Positions 52,222 to 61,828 of a stretch of DNA of 64,000 nt are shown here, piece by piece. The DNA comes from Rhodoferax antarcticus ANT.BR (GTDB taxonomy: Bacteria > Pseudomonadota > Gammaproteobacteria > Burkholderiales > Burkholderiaceae_C): the NCBI RefSeq assembly GCF_001938565.1, contig NZ_MSYM01000013.1:931496-995495 (forward strand), in the 5' to 3' direction. Position 1 is the stretch's first letter. Each line of letters starts with the position of its first letter. Both the position numbers and the translations under genes were made by a program. The notes below the pieces were generated by a model, which saw only the letters and a program-made list of their open reading frames with translations, was not told the DNA's origin and searched no databases.

Positions 52222-52893
52222 TCAGCCTGAATTTGCCGCAATAGCTTCGCGCTTGGCCCGGGCCCGGGCCAGAGCCGCTTCAATCACCGCGCGTTTCTTG
52301 TCCAGCACAACCGGATCGGTGTGCTGTGATTGATGTTCCAGGTCCGCCAACTTCATCTGCGCTTTTTCTTCAGGCCTATTGTCGTTCTCGCCCTCGTCCC
52401 GTTTGACGCGATAGCTATGAAATGCATAGCTATCGCGAGCCTGCTCTGCCGCATCCTGCGACCACGCCGCCCAGCCGGTAGCGTTGCCTGAAGCGTTTTC
52501 CACCAGAATGCAATCCACCGGGCAAACCGGCAAGCACAAGGCGCAGCCGGTGCAATGGGCTTCCAGCACGGTGTGCATCAGCTTGTTGCTGCCGATGATC
52601 GCGTCCACCGGACAGGCTTTGATGCACAGCGTGCAGCCAATGCACCAGTCCTCGTCGATGAACATCATGCTGCGCGGCGCTTGCGGGCCGTTGGCCGGAT
52701 TCAGCGCCACGACGGGCTGGCCGGTGATGGCGGCCAGCTTGGCCACGCCTTCAGCACCGCCGGGCGGGCATTGGTTGATGGCTGCTTCGCCACACGCCAC
52801 CGCCATTGCGTAGGCGGCGCAGTCCGGGTAGCCGCAACGCGTGCACTGGGTTTGCGGCAGAGCCGCAAGCAGTCGCGCGGCCAGACTGGTCAT
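52222..52893 (-). CDS. RnfB/RsxB-like Fe-S protein, stand-alone
   Basis: The product is 223 aa. Residues 1-45 carry the Fe-S/Fes domain of RnfB (ALPQTQCTRCGYPDCAAYAM, AAINQCPPGG). Residues about 75-135 hold two [4Fe-4S] ferredoxin motifs (CIGCTLCIKACPVDAI, CTGCALCLPVCPVDCI). The hydrophobic N-terminal anchor of true RnfB is missing, and no other rnf genes are nearby. The C-terminus is a charged helix (KKRAVIEAALARARAKREA). ATG 52893 overlaps the phaZ stop (TGATG). The electron partners are unknown. Confidence 0.82.
   Translation of the reverse strand: MTSLAARLLAALPQTQCTRCGYPDCAAYAMAVACGEAAINQCPPGGAEGVAKLAAITGQPVVALNPANGPQAPRSMMFIDEDWCIGCTLCIKACPVDAIIGSNKLMHTVLEAHCTGCALCLPVCPVDCILVENASGNATGWAAWSQDAAEQARDSYAFHSYRVKRDEGENDNRPEEKAQMKLADLEHQSQHTDPVVLDKKRAVIEAALARARAKREAIAANSG
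52407..52437. repeat. Perfect 13-bp inverted repeat inside the RnfB-like gene
   Basis: CGCGATAGCTATG, 5-nt loop, CATAGCTATCGCG. It encodes part of RDSYAFHSYRV after the ferredoxin domains. Both arms contain the ATAGCTAT seen at the end of the 37-bp repeat, so it may be a remnant of two opposed copies. Confidence 0.7.
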
Positions 52894-54377
52894 CAAGCTT
52901 TGCGGAGTACGGCCTTTTTGCGGGCGGGGGCTTTGCCAGCCGCTTTGGCAACGGCCACCACGGGCGTTTTCGGCGCAGGTGTTTTGGCTTGGATTTCAGG
53001 CTTGGCGGCAGGGACCGATGGCGCCTCGACCACAGCGAGGCTGACTGCCGGTGTCGCTTCGGCGGCAACCCGTGCAACGTTTTGGGGCGCGGCAGGCGCG
53101 CTGGTTGCCGGCTGCGGCTGGTAGCGCAGGATGAAGACCTTGACCTGCGGGTAGACCATTTCGCGCCAGCGCCGTCCGGAAAAAATACCGTAGTGGCCAG
53201 CGCCTTCCACTTCATAGTGCTCTTGCATGGCTTTGGGCACGCCACTGCAGAGGGTGTGCACCGCCGCAGTCTGACCCGAGCCGGAGATGTCGTCCAACTC
53301 ACCTTCCACGCTCAGCAGGGCGGTGGTTTTGATGTCTTGCGGGGCCACATGCTCGATCTGGCCGTCCACGCCGCGTACGTCCCAGGTGCCGTTGACCAGC
53401 TTGAAGTCCTGGAACACGGTCTGAATCGTTTGCAGGTAGTAATTCGCGTCCATGTCGAGCACTGCGTTGTACTCGTCGTAAAACTTGCGGTGCGACTCGG
53501 TGCTGGAGCGGTCACCCTTGATCAGGTTCTGAAAATAATCGTAGTGGCTGCGGGCGTGGTTGCTGGGGTTCATGGCCACAAAGCCTGAATGCTGCAAAAA
53601 GCCAGGGTAGACGCGCCGGCCGACGCCAGGAAAGCCATCGGGCACTTTGAAGATCAGATTGTTCTCAAACCAGCTCATGCGCTTGTCCGTGGCCAGGTCG
53701 TTGACCTTGGTAGGTGATTTGCTGGCGTCAATCGGGCCGCCCATCATGACCATACTTAAAGGGGTCAACTCGCCTCGGCTGGCCATCAGCGACACGGCAG
53801 CCAGCACCGGCACGGTGGGCTGGCAAACGCTCATCACATGGCAGTTTCCATAGCTCTTTTGCAGATGGCGGATAAATTCCTGTACATAGTTGACATAGTC
53901 GTCCAGGTGGAATTTGCCCTCAGACAGCGGCACCAGCCGCGCGTTGGTCCAGTCGGTGATGTAGACCTTATGGTCTTTCAGCATGGTTTTGACGGTGTCG
54001 CGCAGCAGCGTGGCGTAGTGCCCCGACAACGGCGCCACGACCAGCACCACCGGCTGGTCTTTGAGTTTGGCCAGCGTGGCCTGGTCGTCGCTGAAGCGCT
54101 TGAAGCGGCGCAGTTCGCAAAACGGTTTTTTCAGCTCAATACGCTCGTGGATGGCCACATCGACACCATCAACATCGGCGGTACGCAGATCAAATTCGGG
54201 CTTTTCATAGCCCTTGCCCAGACGGTGCATCAGGTCGTAACCGGCCGAGATGCGCTGCGACATCGGATACTGGCTAAACAGTGACGTCGGGCTGGCATAC
54301 AGTTTGGCGGCTATTCCAGCCAAGTCGGTGAACGGTTCCATCAGCGAGCGCTGGGATTCGTAGAGTTTGTAAAGCAT
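52893..54377 (-). CDS. phaZ: Intracellular polyhydroxyalkanoate depolymerase
   Basis: The enzyme degrades stored PHB granules. The product is 494 aa from ATG 54377 (MLYKLYESQRSLMEPFTDLA). The nucleophile is Cys in VMSVCQPTVPVLAA, as in Ralstonia PhaZ1, with the acid in LSVEGELDDISG and His in EVEGAGHYGIFSGRRWREM. After the catalytic domain (about residue 405), an Ala/Pro/Lys-rich tail ends APARKKAVLRKA, possibly granule- or DNA-associated like phasin tails. The stop overlaps the start of the RnfB-like gene. A TGC-rich palindrome lies 26 bp upstream. Confidence 0.93.
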   Translation of the reverse strand: MLYKLYESQRSLMEPFTDLAGIAAKLYASPTSLFSQYPMSQRISAGYDLMHRLGKGYEKPEFDLRTADVDGVDVAIHERIELKKPFCELRRFKRFSDDQATLAKLKDQPVVLVVAPLSGHYATLLRDTVKTMLKDHKVYITDWTNARLVPLSEGKFHLDDYVNYVQEFIRHLQKSYGNCHVMSVCQPTVPVLAAVSLMASRGELTPLSMVMMGGPIDASKSPTKVNDLATDKRMSWFENNLIFKVPDGFPGVGRRVYPGFLQHSGFVAMNPSNHARSHYDYFQNLIKGDRSSTESHRKFYDEYNAVLDMDANYYLQTIQTVFQDFKLVNGTWDVRGVDGQIEHVAPQDIKTTALLSVEGELDDISGSGQTAAVHTLCSGVPKAMQEHYEVEGAGHYGIFSGRRWREMVYPQVKVFILRYQPQPATSAPAAPQNVARVAAEATPAVSLAVVEAPSVPAAKPEIQAKTPAPKTPVVAVAKAAGKAPARKKAVLRKA

Positions 54378-54402
54378 GACCGCCACCTTTTGGTTGATTA
54401 TG

Positions 54403-54413
54403 TTGCAGTGCAA
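54403..54413. promoter_or_regulatory. TTGCAGTGCAA palindrome upstream of phaZ
   Basis: A perfect 11-bp palindrome, 26 bp before the phaZ start. TGC-rich palindromes are recognised by the PHA regulator PhaR/PhbF in other proteobacteria, so this is a candidate PhaR site by inference. Confidence 0.4.
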
Positions 54414-54764
54414 TATAGCAGGACTGGCTCAAAATAACATCAGTTGAATCACTAGGTTGTGAAAGAAAACCTGCAATTCCAAACGGCATGCACTCGCCTG
54501 CAAAAACAGACTGCAGGCTGGTACTTTGTCTGGGGCACAGCAGCCCGATAAACGCTTTAGCAGAAACGCTTTTGACCAAAGCTGGCAGGCGCTGGTGGCC
54601 GACCGTCATGGCGCAGCCCAATCGAAGCTACCACCTACCCCTTGCGGCACGAGGCGGGTGCTATCGGTTGGGCCGTTAGGGCCATCTGATTCCGCGCGGT
54701 GATGTCTCTGAGTACCACCGTCTTCTTTGCAGAGCGGGTTTGAAGCTAGCAGCCTGTTGGACTG
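54414..54764. other. Gene-free stretch between phaZ and the second hemerythrin gene
   Basis: About 350 bp with no recognisable coding similarity in any frame. It holds the phaZ promoter region and, next to the hemerythrin stop, a short hairpin (CTAGCAG / CTGCTAG, about 54745-54767) without a T-tail. Confidence 0.5.
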
Positions 54765-55154
54765 CTAGTCCCCAGCATGCAATTTCACATACGCTGCCAG
54801 CTTTGTGTCACTTGAGCGAATGTGGGTCAATAACCAATCTGTGAGAAATTTTTCCAGGTCGGCAGTGACCAGGGTCTCGTTGGCGATGCTCTGAGAAATT
54901 TCATTCAACCTGTTCACCAAGTCGTTGTGTTGCTCGACATGTGGCACCAGCCCGGGGTAACCGACTCTTTGCATGAGTTGTTCCTCATGCCCGAAGTGTT
55001 CCCGTGTGTATTTGTAGAGCCCCATTGCAGAGGCCACCAGTTCGGTCTTGCCCTGCGCCTCAAGAAATGTGTTGATTTTTCGAAACAGTTCTTGATGCTG
55101 GTTATCTATCTCAGTGTCGCCAATTTTGTAGGTGTCTTTCCATTGAGTGGTCAT
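54765..55154 (-). CDS. Bacteriohemerythrin (second copy)
   Basis: The product is 129 aa, the standard single-domain length. It has all seven iron ligands of the family: IDNQHQELF, REHFGHEEQLMQ, HVEQHNDLV and LLTHIRSSDTKL. The N-terminus WKDTYKIGDTEIDNQHQE is typical. It differs strongly from the 168-aa hemerythrin at 13.3-13.8 kb, so the two are not recent duplicates. No FNR-type box is seen upstream. Confidence 0.93.
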   Translation of the reverse strand: MTTQWKDTYKIGDTEIDNQHQELFRKINTFLEAQGKTELVASAMGLYKYTREHFGHEEQLMQRVGYPGLVPHVEQHNDLVNRLNEISQSIANETLVTADLEKFLTDWLLTHIRSSDTKLAAYVKLHAGD

Positions 55155-55363
55155 ACCGTGCTCTGGGTAAATTGAAAACTTATTGCTTCTCCCTAGGAGC
55201 GGTATTTTAGCGGTGCTGCTTGGTCTTACGGAGGTTGGACGACCGACCGAAACGGGTCGCTTGGCGCGGGAGGCGGGCTTTCAGGAAATGGCGAACCTGC
55301 ACAATGTATGGGACTAAAGTCACCGCCCACGTCAGGATTTTTTGAGTTGCCCAATTCTCAAAA

Positions 55364-56197
55364 TCATGATTGACGTGTTTGGCGAGCCAATTCCCCAGCA
55401 AGTTGACTCAGCGCGGTATAGGCAGCACTGGCCTGAGCATTCCAGTCAGCCAGCGCTTGAGCCTGCCGGTTGACCAGTTCCCAATCACCTCGTGCAGCCG
55501 GGCCGGTAAGCGACGCTTGCGGCCCAAGAGCCACGATGTTGTTCACTGCGTTTTGCAGCAAGGTGGCGCGCATCTGCTGGGCCAACTCTGCGGGCATGCC
55601 AGTGTGTTGCCACAAGCGCTCGGCCAGGTCTTGGAGCACCGCCATGAAGTTGGTGGCCAGCACGGCGCCTGCGTGGTAAAGCAATTTGTCCTGCGCGGCC
55701 AGCGTGAAGCAGCGGCCACCGATGTGGGTAAAGGCTACGCTTAGCCCGAACAGTGCCGATGCGTCGCCTTCCAGCGCACAGGGCGTGCCAGCAAATTGCG
55801 CCAAGGCGCGTGCAGGCTGGGCAAAACTTAGCAAGGGGTGCGCGCTGGCGGTTTGCCAGCCCAGGGCGCGCAACGGGTCGAGGATTTGCGCGGTAAGCGC
55901 GCCACTGCAGTGGAAAGCCAGGGCAGGTGCGGCTGCTGGGTGCAACGCAGCCAGGGTTGCGGCCAGCGGGGCAATCTGACTGTCTGGCACCGTCAGCAGC
56001 CAAACCTGTGCAGCGGGCAGATCGGCAAGGTCACAACACGCCTGGCCAGCGCCGATGAATGCGACTGCCTGTTCTGCGCTGGCCTGCGAGCGTGCCACCA
56101 CGGCTTGCACTTGGTAGACCCTAGCCTCGTGCCACAGGCGCCCTAGCGTCTGGCCGACCCGGCCTGCACCGATGATATTGAGCGTTTGCCTAGTCAT
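55364..56197 (-). CDS. Rossmann-fold plus DUF2520 protein
   Basis: The product is 277 aa. The N-terminal NAD(P)-binding motif is LNIIGAGRVGQTLGRLW. Residues about 115-260 form the DUF2520 domain (SAHPLLSFA region, HIGGRCFTLAAQDKLLYHAG, GPAARGDWELV). It resembles ketopantoate- or 6-phosphogluconate-type dehydrogenases, but no substrate is established. It lies 86 bp downstream of the aminotransferase gene on the same strand, with copy 12 of the repeat between them. Confidence 0.85.
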   Translation of the reverse strand: MTRQTLNIIGAGRVGQTLGRLWHEARVYQVQAVVARSQASAEQAVAFIGAGQACCDLADLPAAQVWLLTVPDSQIAPLAATLAALHPAAAPALAFHCSGALTAQILDPLRALGWQTASAHPLLSFAQPARALAQFAGTPCALEGDASALFGLSVAFTHIGGRCFTLAAQDKLLYHAGAVLATNFMAVLQDLAERLWQHTGMPAELAQQMRATLLQNAVNNIVALGPQASLTGPAARGDWELVNRQAQALADWNAQASAAYTALSQLAGELARQTRQS

Positions 56198-56222
56198 AGG
56201 GCAGCAGTTTTACTCTCAAAAA

Positions 56223-56258
56223 AATAGCTGCCTGCGCCCGTGGAATAAGGGCTGGACA
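56223..56258 (-). repeat. 37-bp dispersed repeat, copy 12 (aminotransferase-DUF2520 intergenic)
   Basis: The minus strand reads TGTCCAGCCCTTATTCCACG then GGCGCAGGCAGCTATT. The outer parts fit consensus; the AAGCGCT segment is diverged. Confidence 0.8.
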
Positions 56259-56283
56259 GCTGTTTCTTATATAAGTGTGAAGA

Positions 56284-57480
56284 TCAGATCACTTTGGCAA
56301 TGCAGGCACACACATAGTCAATATTCTTGCTGTTGAGCGCGGCCACGCACATGCGCCCGGTGTCGGTGCCATACACGCCAAACTCGCTGCGCAGGCGCAC
56401 CATCTGGTCTTTGGACAAGCCCGAATAGCTGAACATGCCGATTTGTTGCGTGATAAAGCTCATGTCTTGCTTGACGCCAGCAGCCTTGAGGCCGTCGACC
56501 AGCTTCTGGCGCATAGCTTTGATGCGCACCCGCATTTCACCCAGTTCACTTTCCCACAGCGCGTGCAACTCAGGGTTGCCCAGCACGCCCGCCACAATCG
56601 CGCCGCCATGGGTGGGCGGGTTGCTGTAGTTGGTGCGGATCACGATTTTGAGCTGGCTCAGCACGCGGGCCGCTTCTTCCTTGCTGGCGCACAGCACCGA
56701 CAAGGCGCCGACACGTTCGCCGTACAGGCTGAAGCTCTTGCTGAACGATGTGCTGACGAAAAAGTCCAGCCCCGCTGCTACAAATTTTCCGATGACAGCG
56801 CCATCTTCGGTAATGCCGTAGCCAAAGCCTTGGTAAGCCATGTCCAGGAACGCCACCAGATTCTTCGCCTTGACGGCAGCAATAACTTCGCCCCACTGTT
56901 GGGCAGTGATGTCGTAGCCGGTGGGGTTATGGCAGCAGGCGTGCAACACCACCACGGTTCCTGCGGCAGCGGCATTCAGGTCGTCTAGCATGCCGGCAAA
57001 GTCAAGACCACGGGTTTCAGCGTTGTAGTAGCGATAGCTTTCCACAGTGAAACCGGCGTTGGTGAACAGCGCGCGGTGGTTTTCCCAGCTTGGGTCAGAA
57101 ATCAACACCTTGGCGTCAGGGTTCATACGCTTCAAAAAGTCGGCGCCAATCTTCAGGCCACCGGTGCCGCCCAGGGCCTGGATGGTGGCTACGCGACCGC
57201 TTTTGACCGGCTCGCTGTCAGCGCCAAACACCAGGTTTTTCACCGCAGCGTCGTAAGCGGCAATGCCGTCAATGGGCAGGTAGCCACGCGGGGTCGGCTT
57301 GTCCATCATGGTTTTCTCGAACGCCTGCACGCATTGCAGCAAGGGCAGCTTGCCGTTGTCGTCAAAGTACACACCGACGCCCAAGTTGACCTTGGCGGGG
57401 TTGGTGTCGGCGTTGTATTGCTCGTTCAGACCCAGAATCGGGTCGCGCGGGGCCATTTCGACGGCAGAAAAGAGTGACAT
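56284..57480 (-). CDS. Aromatic-amino-acid/aspartate aminotransferase (class I)
   Basis: The product is 398 aa, a PLP enzyme of the AspC/TyrB type. The N-terminus LFSAVEMAPRDPILGLNEQY is characteristic. HACCHNPTGYDITAQQW carries the NPTG substrate loop, FLDMAYQGFGYG the Asp/Tyr cofactor contacts, and STSFSKSFSLYGERVG the PLP lysine. The C-terminus has the substrate Arg in GTDTGRMCVAALN. AspC versus TyrB cannot be settled from sequence alone. It is divergent from uvrB. Confidence 0.93.
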   Translation of the reverse strand: MSLFSAVEMAPRDPILGLNEQYNADTNPAKVNLGVGVYFDDNGKLPLLQCVQAFEKTMMDKPTPRGYLPIDGIAAYDAAVKNLVFGADSEPVKSGRVATIQALGGTGGLKIGADFLKRMNPDAKVLISDPSWENHRALFTNAGFTVESYRYYNAETRGLDFAGMLDDLNAAAAGTVVVLHACCHNPTGYDITAQQWGEVIAAVKAKNLVAFLDMAYQGFGYGITEDGAVIGKFVAAGLDFFVSTSFSKSFSLYGERVGALSVLCASKEEAARVLSQLKIVIRTNYSNPPTHGGAIVAGVLGNPELHALWESELGEMRVRIKAMRQKLVDGLKAAGVKQDMSFITQQIGMFSYSGLSKDQMVRLRSEFGVYGTDTGRMCVAALNSKNIDYVCACIAKVI

Positions 57481-57712
57481 GAGGCAGTCCTGTGGAGTGG
57501 GTGGGGATCAGCAGCCGGGCAAGCGCCGGGCAACCGATTATTTTACCGGCTCATCAAACCGCAAGGGCAACTCTTTGGGTGCTGGTCACCCGCCCTCAAA
57601 ACATCCGAAGCCTACAGGCGCGCTATCGGGCGTGCGGCTCAACCTGGGCAGGTGACGCGCAGTTAGCGCTTGGGTAACAATCCGCGTTTCACTTTTTGAG
57701 CAAATTTCTAAG

Positions 57713-59842
57713 ATGTCCGCCAAGAGCCCACTGAAACTCGTGCCCGCTGATGACGCAGAGGTGGTCCGCACCGGCACCTTCGTCAGTTTTCCCGGCTCGC
57801 CATTCGAGCTGTACCAGCCGTACCCGCCTGCGGGTGATCAGCCTGTAGCCATCAACCAGCTGGTGGAAGGCGTGGAAGACGGCGAGGTGTTCCAAACCCT
57901 GCTGGGTGTGACCGGCTCCGGCAAAACCTTCACCATGGCCAATGTGATCGCCAGGCTGGGGCGCCCGGCGATTATTTTTGCACCCAACAAGACCCTGGCG
58001 GCGCAGCTGTACAGCGAATTCCGCGAGTTCTTTCCGAAGAACGCGGTGGAGTATTTCGTCAGCTATTACGACTACTACCAGCCCGAGGCCTATGTGCCGC
58101 AGCGCGACTTGTTCATTGAAAAAGACTCGGCCATCAACGAGCACATCGAGCAGATGCGCCTGTCTTGCACCAAGAGCGTGCTGGAGCGGCGCGATGTGGT
58201 GATCGTCGCCACCGTGTCAGCTATTTACGGCATTGGCCAGCCCGAGGCCTATCACAAGATGGTAATGACCCTGCGCGCGGGCGACAAAATGGGCCAGCGC
58301 GACATGATTGCGCAGCTGGTGCGCATGCAGTACACCCGCAATGACGTGGATTTTTCGCGCGGGGCGTTTCGGGTGCGCGGCGACACCATTGACATTTTTC
58401 CGGCAGAACATTCTGAAATGGCGATTCGCGTGGAGCTGTTTGACGACGAGATTGAATCGCTGCAGCTGTTTGACCCGCTCACCGGGCGCATCCGGCAAAA
58501 AATTCCACGCTTCACCGTCTACCCCAGCAGCCATTACGTGACCCCGCGCGAGCAGGTGCTGTCTGCGGTGGAAGCTATCAAAATTGAACTGGCTGGGCGC
58601 ATCAAGGAGTTCGTGGCTCAGGGCAAACTGGTAGAGGCGCAGCGTATTGAGCAGCGTACCCGGTTCGATCTGGAAATGCTCAGCGAGGTGGGCCATTGCA
58701 AGGGCATCGAAAATTATTCACGCCATCTGAGCGGTGCCGCACCGGGCGAGCCCCCCGCCACGCTGACCGACTATTTGCCCAAAGACGCAGTGATGTTTTT
58801 GGACGAGTCGCATGTGCTGATTGGCCAGTTTGGCGGCATGTTCAACGGCGACCGCTCGCGTAAAACCACGCTGGTGGAGTACGGTTTCAGGCTACCCAGC
58901 GCGCTGGACAACCGGCCACTGAAGTTTGAAGAGTTCGAAGCCCGCATGCGCCAGGCGATTTTTGTCTCTGCCACGCCCGCGCAGTGGGAAAAAGACCATT
59001 CTGGAAAGGTCGTTGAACAACTGGTGCGCCCCACTGGCCTGGTCGACCCCGAGGTGGAAGTGCGCCCCGCTACCAGCCAGGTGGATGACGTGTTGCAGGA
59101 GATTCGCATCCGTGTGGACAAACATGAGCGGGTGTTGATCACCACCCTGACCAAACGCATGGCCGAGCAGCTCACCGACTATTTGAGCGACAACGGTGTC
59201 AAGGTGCGTTACCTGCACAGCGACATTGACACCGTCGAGCGGGTCGAAATTTTGCGTGACCTGCGCCTGGGCACTTTTGACGTGTTGGTGGGCATCAACC
59301 TGCTGCGTGAAGGCCTGGATATTCCGGAAGTCTCGCTGGTGGCGATTCTTGACGCTGACAAGGAAGGTTTTTTGCGCTCGGAGCGCTCGTTGATTCAGAC
59401 CATTGGCCGCGCCGCCCGCAACCTGGAGGGCAGGGCGATTCTGTACGCCGACAAGATCACCAATTCAATGGAACGTGCCATTGGTGAAACCCAGCGCCGC
59501 CGCGCCAAACAGGTGGCGCACAACCTGGTGCATGGCATCACGCCGCGCAGCATCATCAAGGAAGTGCGTGACCTGATTGACGGCGTTTACAGCGAAAAGG
59601 CCGGCAAAGAGGCTGAAAAGCTGGAGCGCGACGCGATGCAACGAGCGCAGGTGGAAGACATGAGCGAGAAAGACATCTCACGCGAGATCAAGCGCCTGGA
59701 AAAACTCATGATGGAACACGCCCGCAACCTCGAATTTGAGAAAGCTGCGCGGGTGCGAGACCAGCTGGCTATCCTGAAAGAGCAGGCTTTTGGTGCGCCG
59801 GGCACTGACAACATGACCACAATCGTACCGGTGCATACATAG
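57713..59842 (+). CDS. uvrB: Excinuclease ABC subunit UvrB
   Basis: UvrB is the damage-verifying helicase-like subunit of nucleotide excision repair. The product is 709 aa. Walker A is [18 protein letters not shown], the beta-hairpin region [20 protein letters not shown], and motif [22 protein letters not shown]. Helicase motifs V/VI are [20 protein letters not shown] and QTIGRAARN. The C-terminal UVR domain that binds UvrA/UvrC is [20 protein letters not shown]. No LexA box is evident in the 232-bp upstream region, and I see no gene there. Confidence 0.97.
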   Translation: MSAKSPLKLVPADDAEVVRTGTFVSFPGSPFELYQPYPPAGDQPVAINQLVEGVEDGEVFQTLLGVTGSGKTFTMANVIARLGRPAIIFAPNKTLAAQLYSEFREFFPKNAVEYFVSYYDYYQPEAYVPQRDLFIEKDSAINEHIEQMRLSCTKSVLERRDVVIVATVSAIYGIGQPEAYHKMVMTLRAGDKMGQRDMIAQLVRMQYTRNDVDFSRGAFRVRGDTIDIFPAEHSEMAIRVELFDDEIESLQLFDPLTGRIRQKIPRFTVYPSSHYVTPREQVLSAVEAIKIELAGRIKEFVAQGKLVEAQRIEQRTRFDLEMLSEVGHCKGIENYSRHLSGAAPGEPPATLTDYLPKDAVMFLDESHVLIGQFGGMFNGDRSRKTTLVEYGFRLPSALDNRPLKFEEFEARMRQAIFVSATPAQWEKDHSGKVVEQLVRPTGLVDPEVEVRPATSQVDDVLQEIRIRVDKHERVLITTLTKRMAEQLTDYLSDNGVKVRYLHSDIDTVERVEILRDLRLGTFDVLVGINLLREGLDIPEVSLVAILDADKEGFLRSERSLIQTIGRAARNLEGRAILYADKITNSMERAIGETQRRRAKQVAHNLVHGITPRSIIKEVRDLIDGVYSEKAGKEAEKLERDAMQRAQVEDMSEKDISREIKRLEKLMMEHARNLEFEKAARVRDQLAILKEQAFGAPGTDNMTTIVPVHT

Positions 59843-59848
59843 AAAAAT

Positions 59849-59885
59849 GGCGTCCAGCCCTTTTAGATAAAGCGTAAGGTGCTAT
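59849..59885 (+). repeat. 37-bp dispersed repeat, copy 13 (after uvrB)
   Basis: GGCGTCCAGCCCTTTTAGAT then AAAGCGTAAGGTGCTAT, 6 bp after the uvrB stop. Confidence 0.85.
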
Positions 59886-59967
59886 GAATAATGAGTCAGC
59901 ATTGGAATAACCTTACTAAATTACCGATCAGTCTACTTATCCGACTAATGCACTAGGTTTTTGGTAT

Positions 59968-59986
59968 ACTTGACTTAGTTAGTCGG
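59968..59986 (+). promoter_or_regulatory. IscR-type operator at the isc promoter
   Basis: ACTTGACTTAGTTAGTCGG resembles the IscR type 1 site (TTGACTNNNTTAGTCRR form) and overlaps a TATACT -10-like hexamer at 59965-59970. A weaker related segment, CCGACTAATGCACTAGGT, lies at 59941-59958. Autorepression of the isc operon by [2Fe-2S]-IscR is expected. Confidence 0.7.
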
Positions 59987-60029
59987 CAAAGCAGTCGACT
60001 TGTTGTTAACCGAATGTCAGGAGCTTGCC

Positions 60030-60563
60030 ATGCGTCTTACCACCAAAGGCCGTTTTGCGGTCACCGCGATGATTGATCTGGGCCTGCGTCAGGCAGGTGG
60101 GCCGGTCACGCTGGCAGCCATCAGTCAGCGCCAGCAAATTTCCCTGTCGTATCTGGAGCAGCTGTTTGGTAAGCTTCGCCGACATGCGTTGGTGGAGTCC
60201 ACCCGAGGCCCTGGCGGCGGCTACACCCTGGCCAAAGCCGCTGATGACATCACCATTGCCGAAATCATCACCTCGGTCGACGAGCCCATGGACGCCACCC
60301 AGTGTGGCGGCAAAGGCAATTGTCTGGGCGAAGGCCATCGCTGCATGACGCATGACCTGTGGGATTCGCTCAACGTCAAAATGGTCGAATTTCTGGATTC
60401 GGTCAGTTTGCAAAAGCTCGTTGATGAGCAGCTGGCCAAAGGCTTCCAGATGGAAGAAAAGCCCTCGGTCAAGCGCGCCATTTCCAGCATGCCGATCAAG
60501 CCAATGCGGGTGAACGCGCCCAACTCAGTGTTTGCGCTTGGCAACGCGTTTTCCAAGATTTAA
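60030..60563 (+). CDS. iscR: Fe-S cluster assembly transcriptional regulator IscR
   Basis: The product is 177 aa, Rrf2 family. The winged helix begins [20 protein letters not shown], with [20 protein letters not shown] as the recognition region. The [2Fe-2S] ligands are the three Cys of [14 protein letters not shown] and the following His (MTH), as in E. coli Cys92/98/104 and His107. The C-terminus ends in a short basic tail. An ATG start at 60030 follows AGGAG. It is first in the isc operon, under its own operator. Confidence 0.95.
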   Translation: MRLTTKGRFAVTAMIDLGLRQAGGPVTLAAISQRQQISLSYLEQLFGKLRRHALVESTRGPGGGYTLAKAADDITIAEIITSVDEPMDATQCGGKGNCLGEGHRCMTHDLWDSLNVKMVEFLDSVSLQKLVDEQLAKGFQMEEKPSVKRAISSMPIKPMRVNAPNSVFALGNAFSKI

Positions 60564-60595
60564 GTTTGACCTCTTTTCCTTCAAAAGACACAGAT

Positions 60596-61816
60596 ATGGA
60601 CACCACCCCACATTTCCCGATTTATATGGATTACAGCGCCACCAACCCGTGCGATCAGCGCGTGGTGGACGCGATGATTCCTTGGCTACGCGCGCACTTC
60701 GGCAACCCAGCATCCCGCAGCCATGCCTGGGGCTGGGAGGCTGAAGCCGCGGTTGAAAAGGCCAGAGGCCAGGTGGCTGACCTGATTGGGGCAGACCCAC
60801 GTGAGATCGTCTGGACCAGCGGCGCCACCGAGTCCAACAACCTGGCCTTGAAAGGTGCGGCGCACTTTTACCAATCCAAAGGCAAGCACATCATCACCGT
60901 GAAAACCGAGCACAAAGCCGTGCTCGACACCTGCCGTGAGTTGGAGCGCCAAGGCTTCGAGGTGACTTACCTTGATGTGCAAGCCGATGGTCTGGTTGAC
61001 CTGGAGGTTTTCAAAGCCGCCATTCGCCCGGACACCATTCTGGCCAGCGTCATGTTTGTCAACAACGAGATTGGCGTGATTCAGGACATTGAAGCCCTTG
61101 GCGCCATCTGCCGCGCCCAGGGCGTGATCTTCCATGTGGACGCAGCGCAAGCCACTGGCCGTGTGGCGTTCGATTTGAGCAAGATGCCGGTTGATTTGAT
61201 GAGCCTGACCTCGCACAAAACCTACGGCCCCAAAGGCATTGGTGCCCTGTTTGTACGGCGCAAGCCACGCATCCGCATCGAGGCGCAAATGCACGGCGGC
61301 GGTCATGAGCGCGGCATGCGCTCAGGCACTCTGCCCACGCACCAGTGTGTGGGCATGGGCGAGGCCTACCGCATTGCCAAGGAAGAAATGACCGCTGAGA
61401 ACGTCCGAATCCAGGCGCTGCATGACCGCATGCTGGCGGGTCTGAAAGATGTGGAACAGGTTTTCGTTAACGGCCACCTCACAAAACGTGTGCCGCATAA
61501 CCTGAACATGAGTTTCAACTATGTTGAGGGCGAGTCGCTCATCATGGGTATCAAAGGGTTGGCGGTGTCCAGTGGCTCGGCTTGTACTTCAGCGTCTCTT
61601 GAGCCGAGCTATGTGCTGCGCGCCCTGGGCCGCAGCGACGAGTTGGCCCATAGCAGCCTGCGCATGACGATTGGCCGCTGGACCACCGAGGCCGAAATTG
61701 ACTACGCCGTGGACACCATCAAGGTCAACGTGGCGAAACTGCGCGAACTCAGCCCCTTGTGGGATATGTACAAAGACGGTATCGATATCAGCACCATCCA
61801 ATGGGCTGCTCACTAA
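60596..61816 (+). CDS. iscS: Cysteine desulfurase IscS
   Basis: IscS takes sulfur from cysteine and passes it to IscU. The product is 406 aa from ATG 60596 ([20 protein letters not shown]). The PLP lysine is in [19 protein letters not shown], and the mobile catalytic loop is [20 protein letters not shown] with the persulfide Cys. The C-terminus ([19 protein letters not shown]) is the IscU-binding end. It is 32 bp after iscR and co-directional. Confidence 0.97.
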   Translation: MDTTPHFPIYMDYSATNPCDQRVVDAMIPWLRAHFGNPASRSHAWGWEAEAAVEKARGQVADLIGADPREIVWTSGATESNNLALKGAAHFYQSKGKHIITVKTEHKAVLDTCRELERQGFEVTYLDVQADGLVDLEVFKAAIRPDTILASVMFVNNEIGVIQDIEALGAICRAQGVIFHVDAAQATGRVAFDLSKMPVDLMSLTSHKTYGPKGIGALFVRRKPRIRIEAQMHGGGHERGMRSGTLPTHQCVGMGEAYRIAKEEMTAENVRIQALHDRMLAGLKDVEQVFVNGHLTKRVPHNLNMSFNYVEGESLIMGIKGLAVSSGSACTSASLEPSYVLRALGRSDELAHSSLRMTIGRWTTEAEIDYAVDTIKVNVAKLRELSPLWDMYKDGIDISTIQWAAH

Positions 61817-61828
61817 AGGAGAAACACC

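Noticed and set aside
55207..55401. A 64-aa open frame on the - strand after the DUF2520 gene (starts MLGNWLAKHVNHDFENWATQ)
   Set aside because: It overlaps the end of the DUF2520 gene and shows no similarity or clear ribosome-binding site. A small membrane protein cannot be excluded.
57481..57712. LexA box upstream of uvrB
   Set aside because: No CTGT-N8-ACAG sequence is present.
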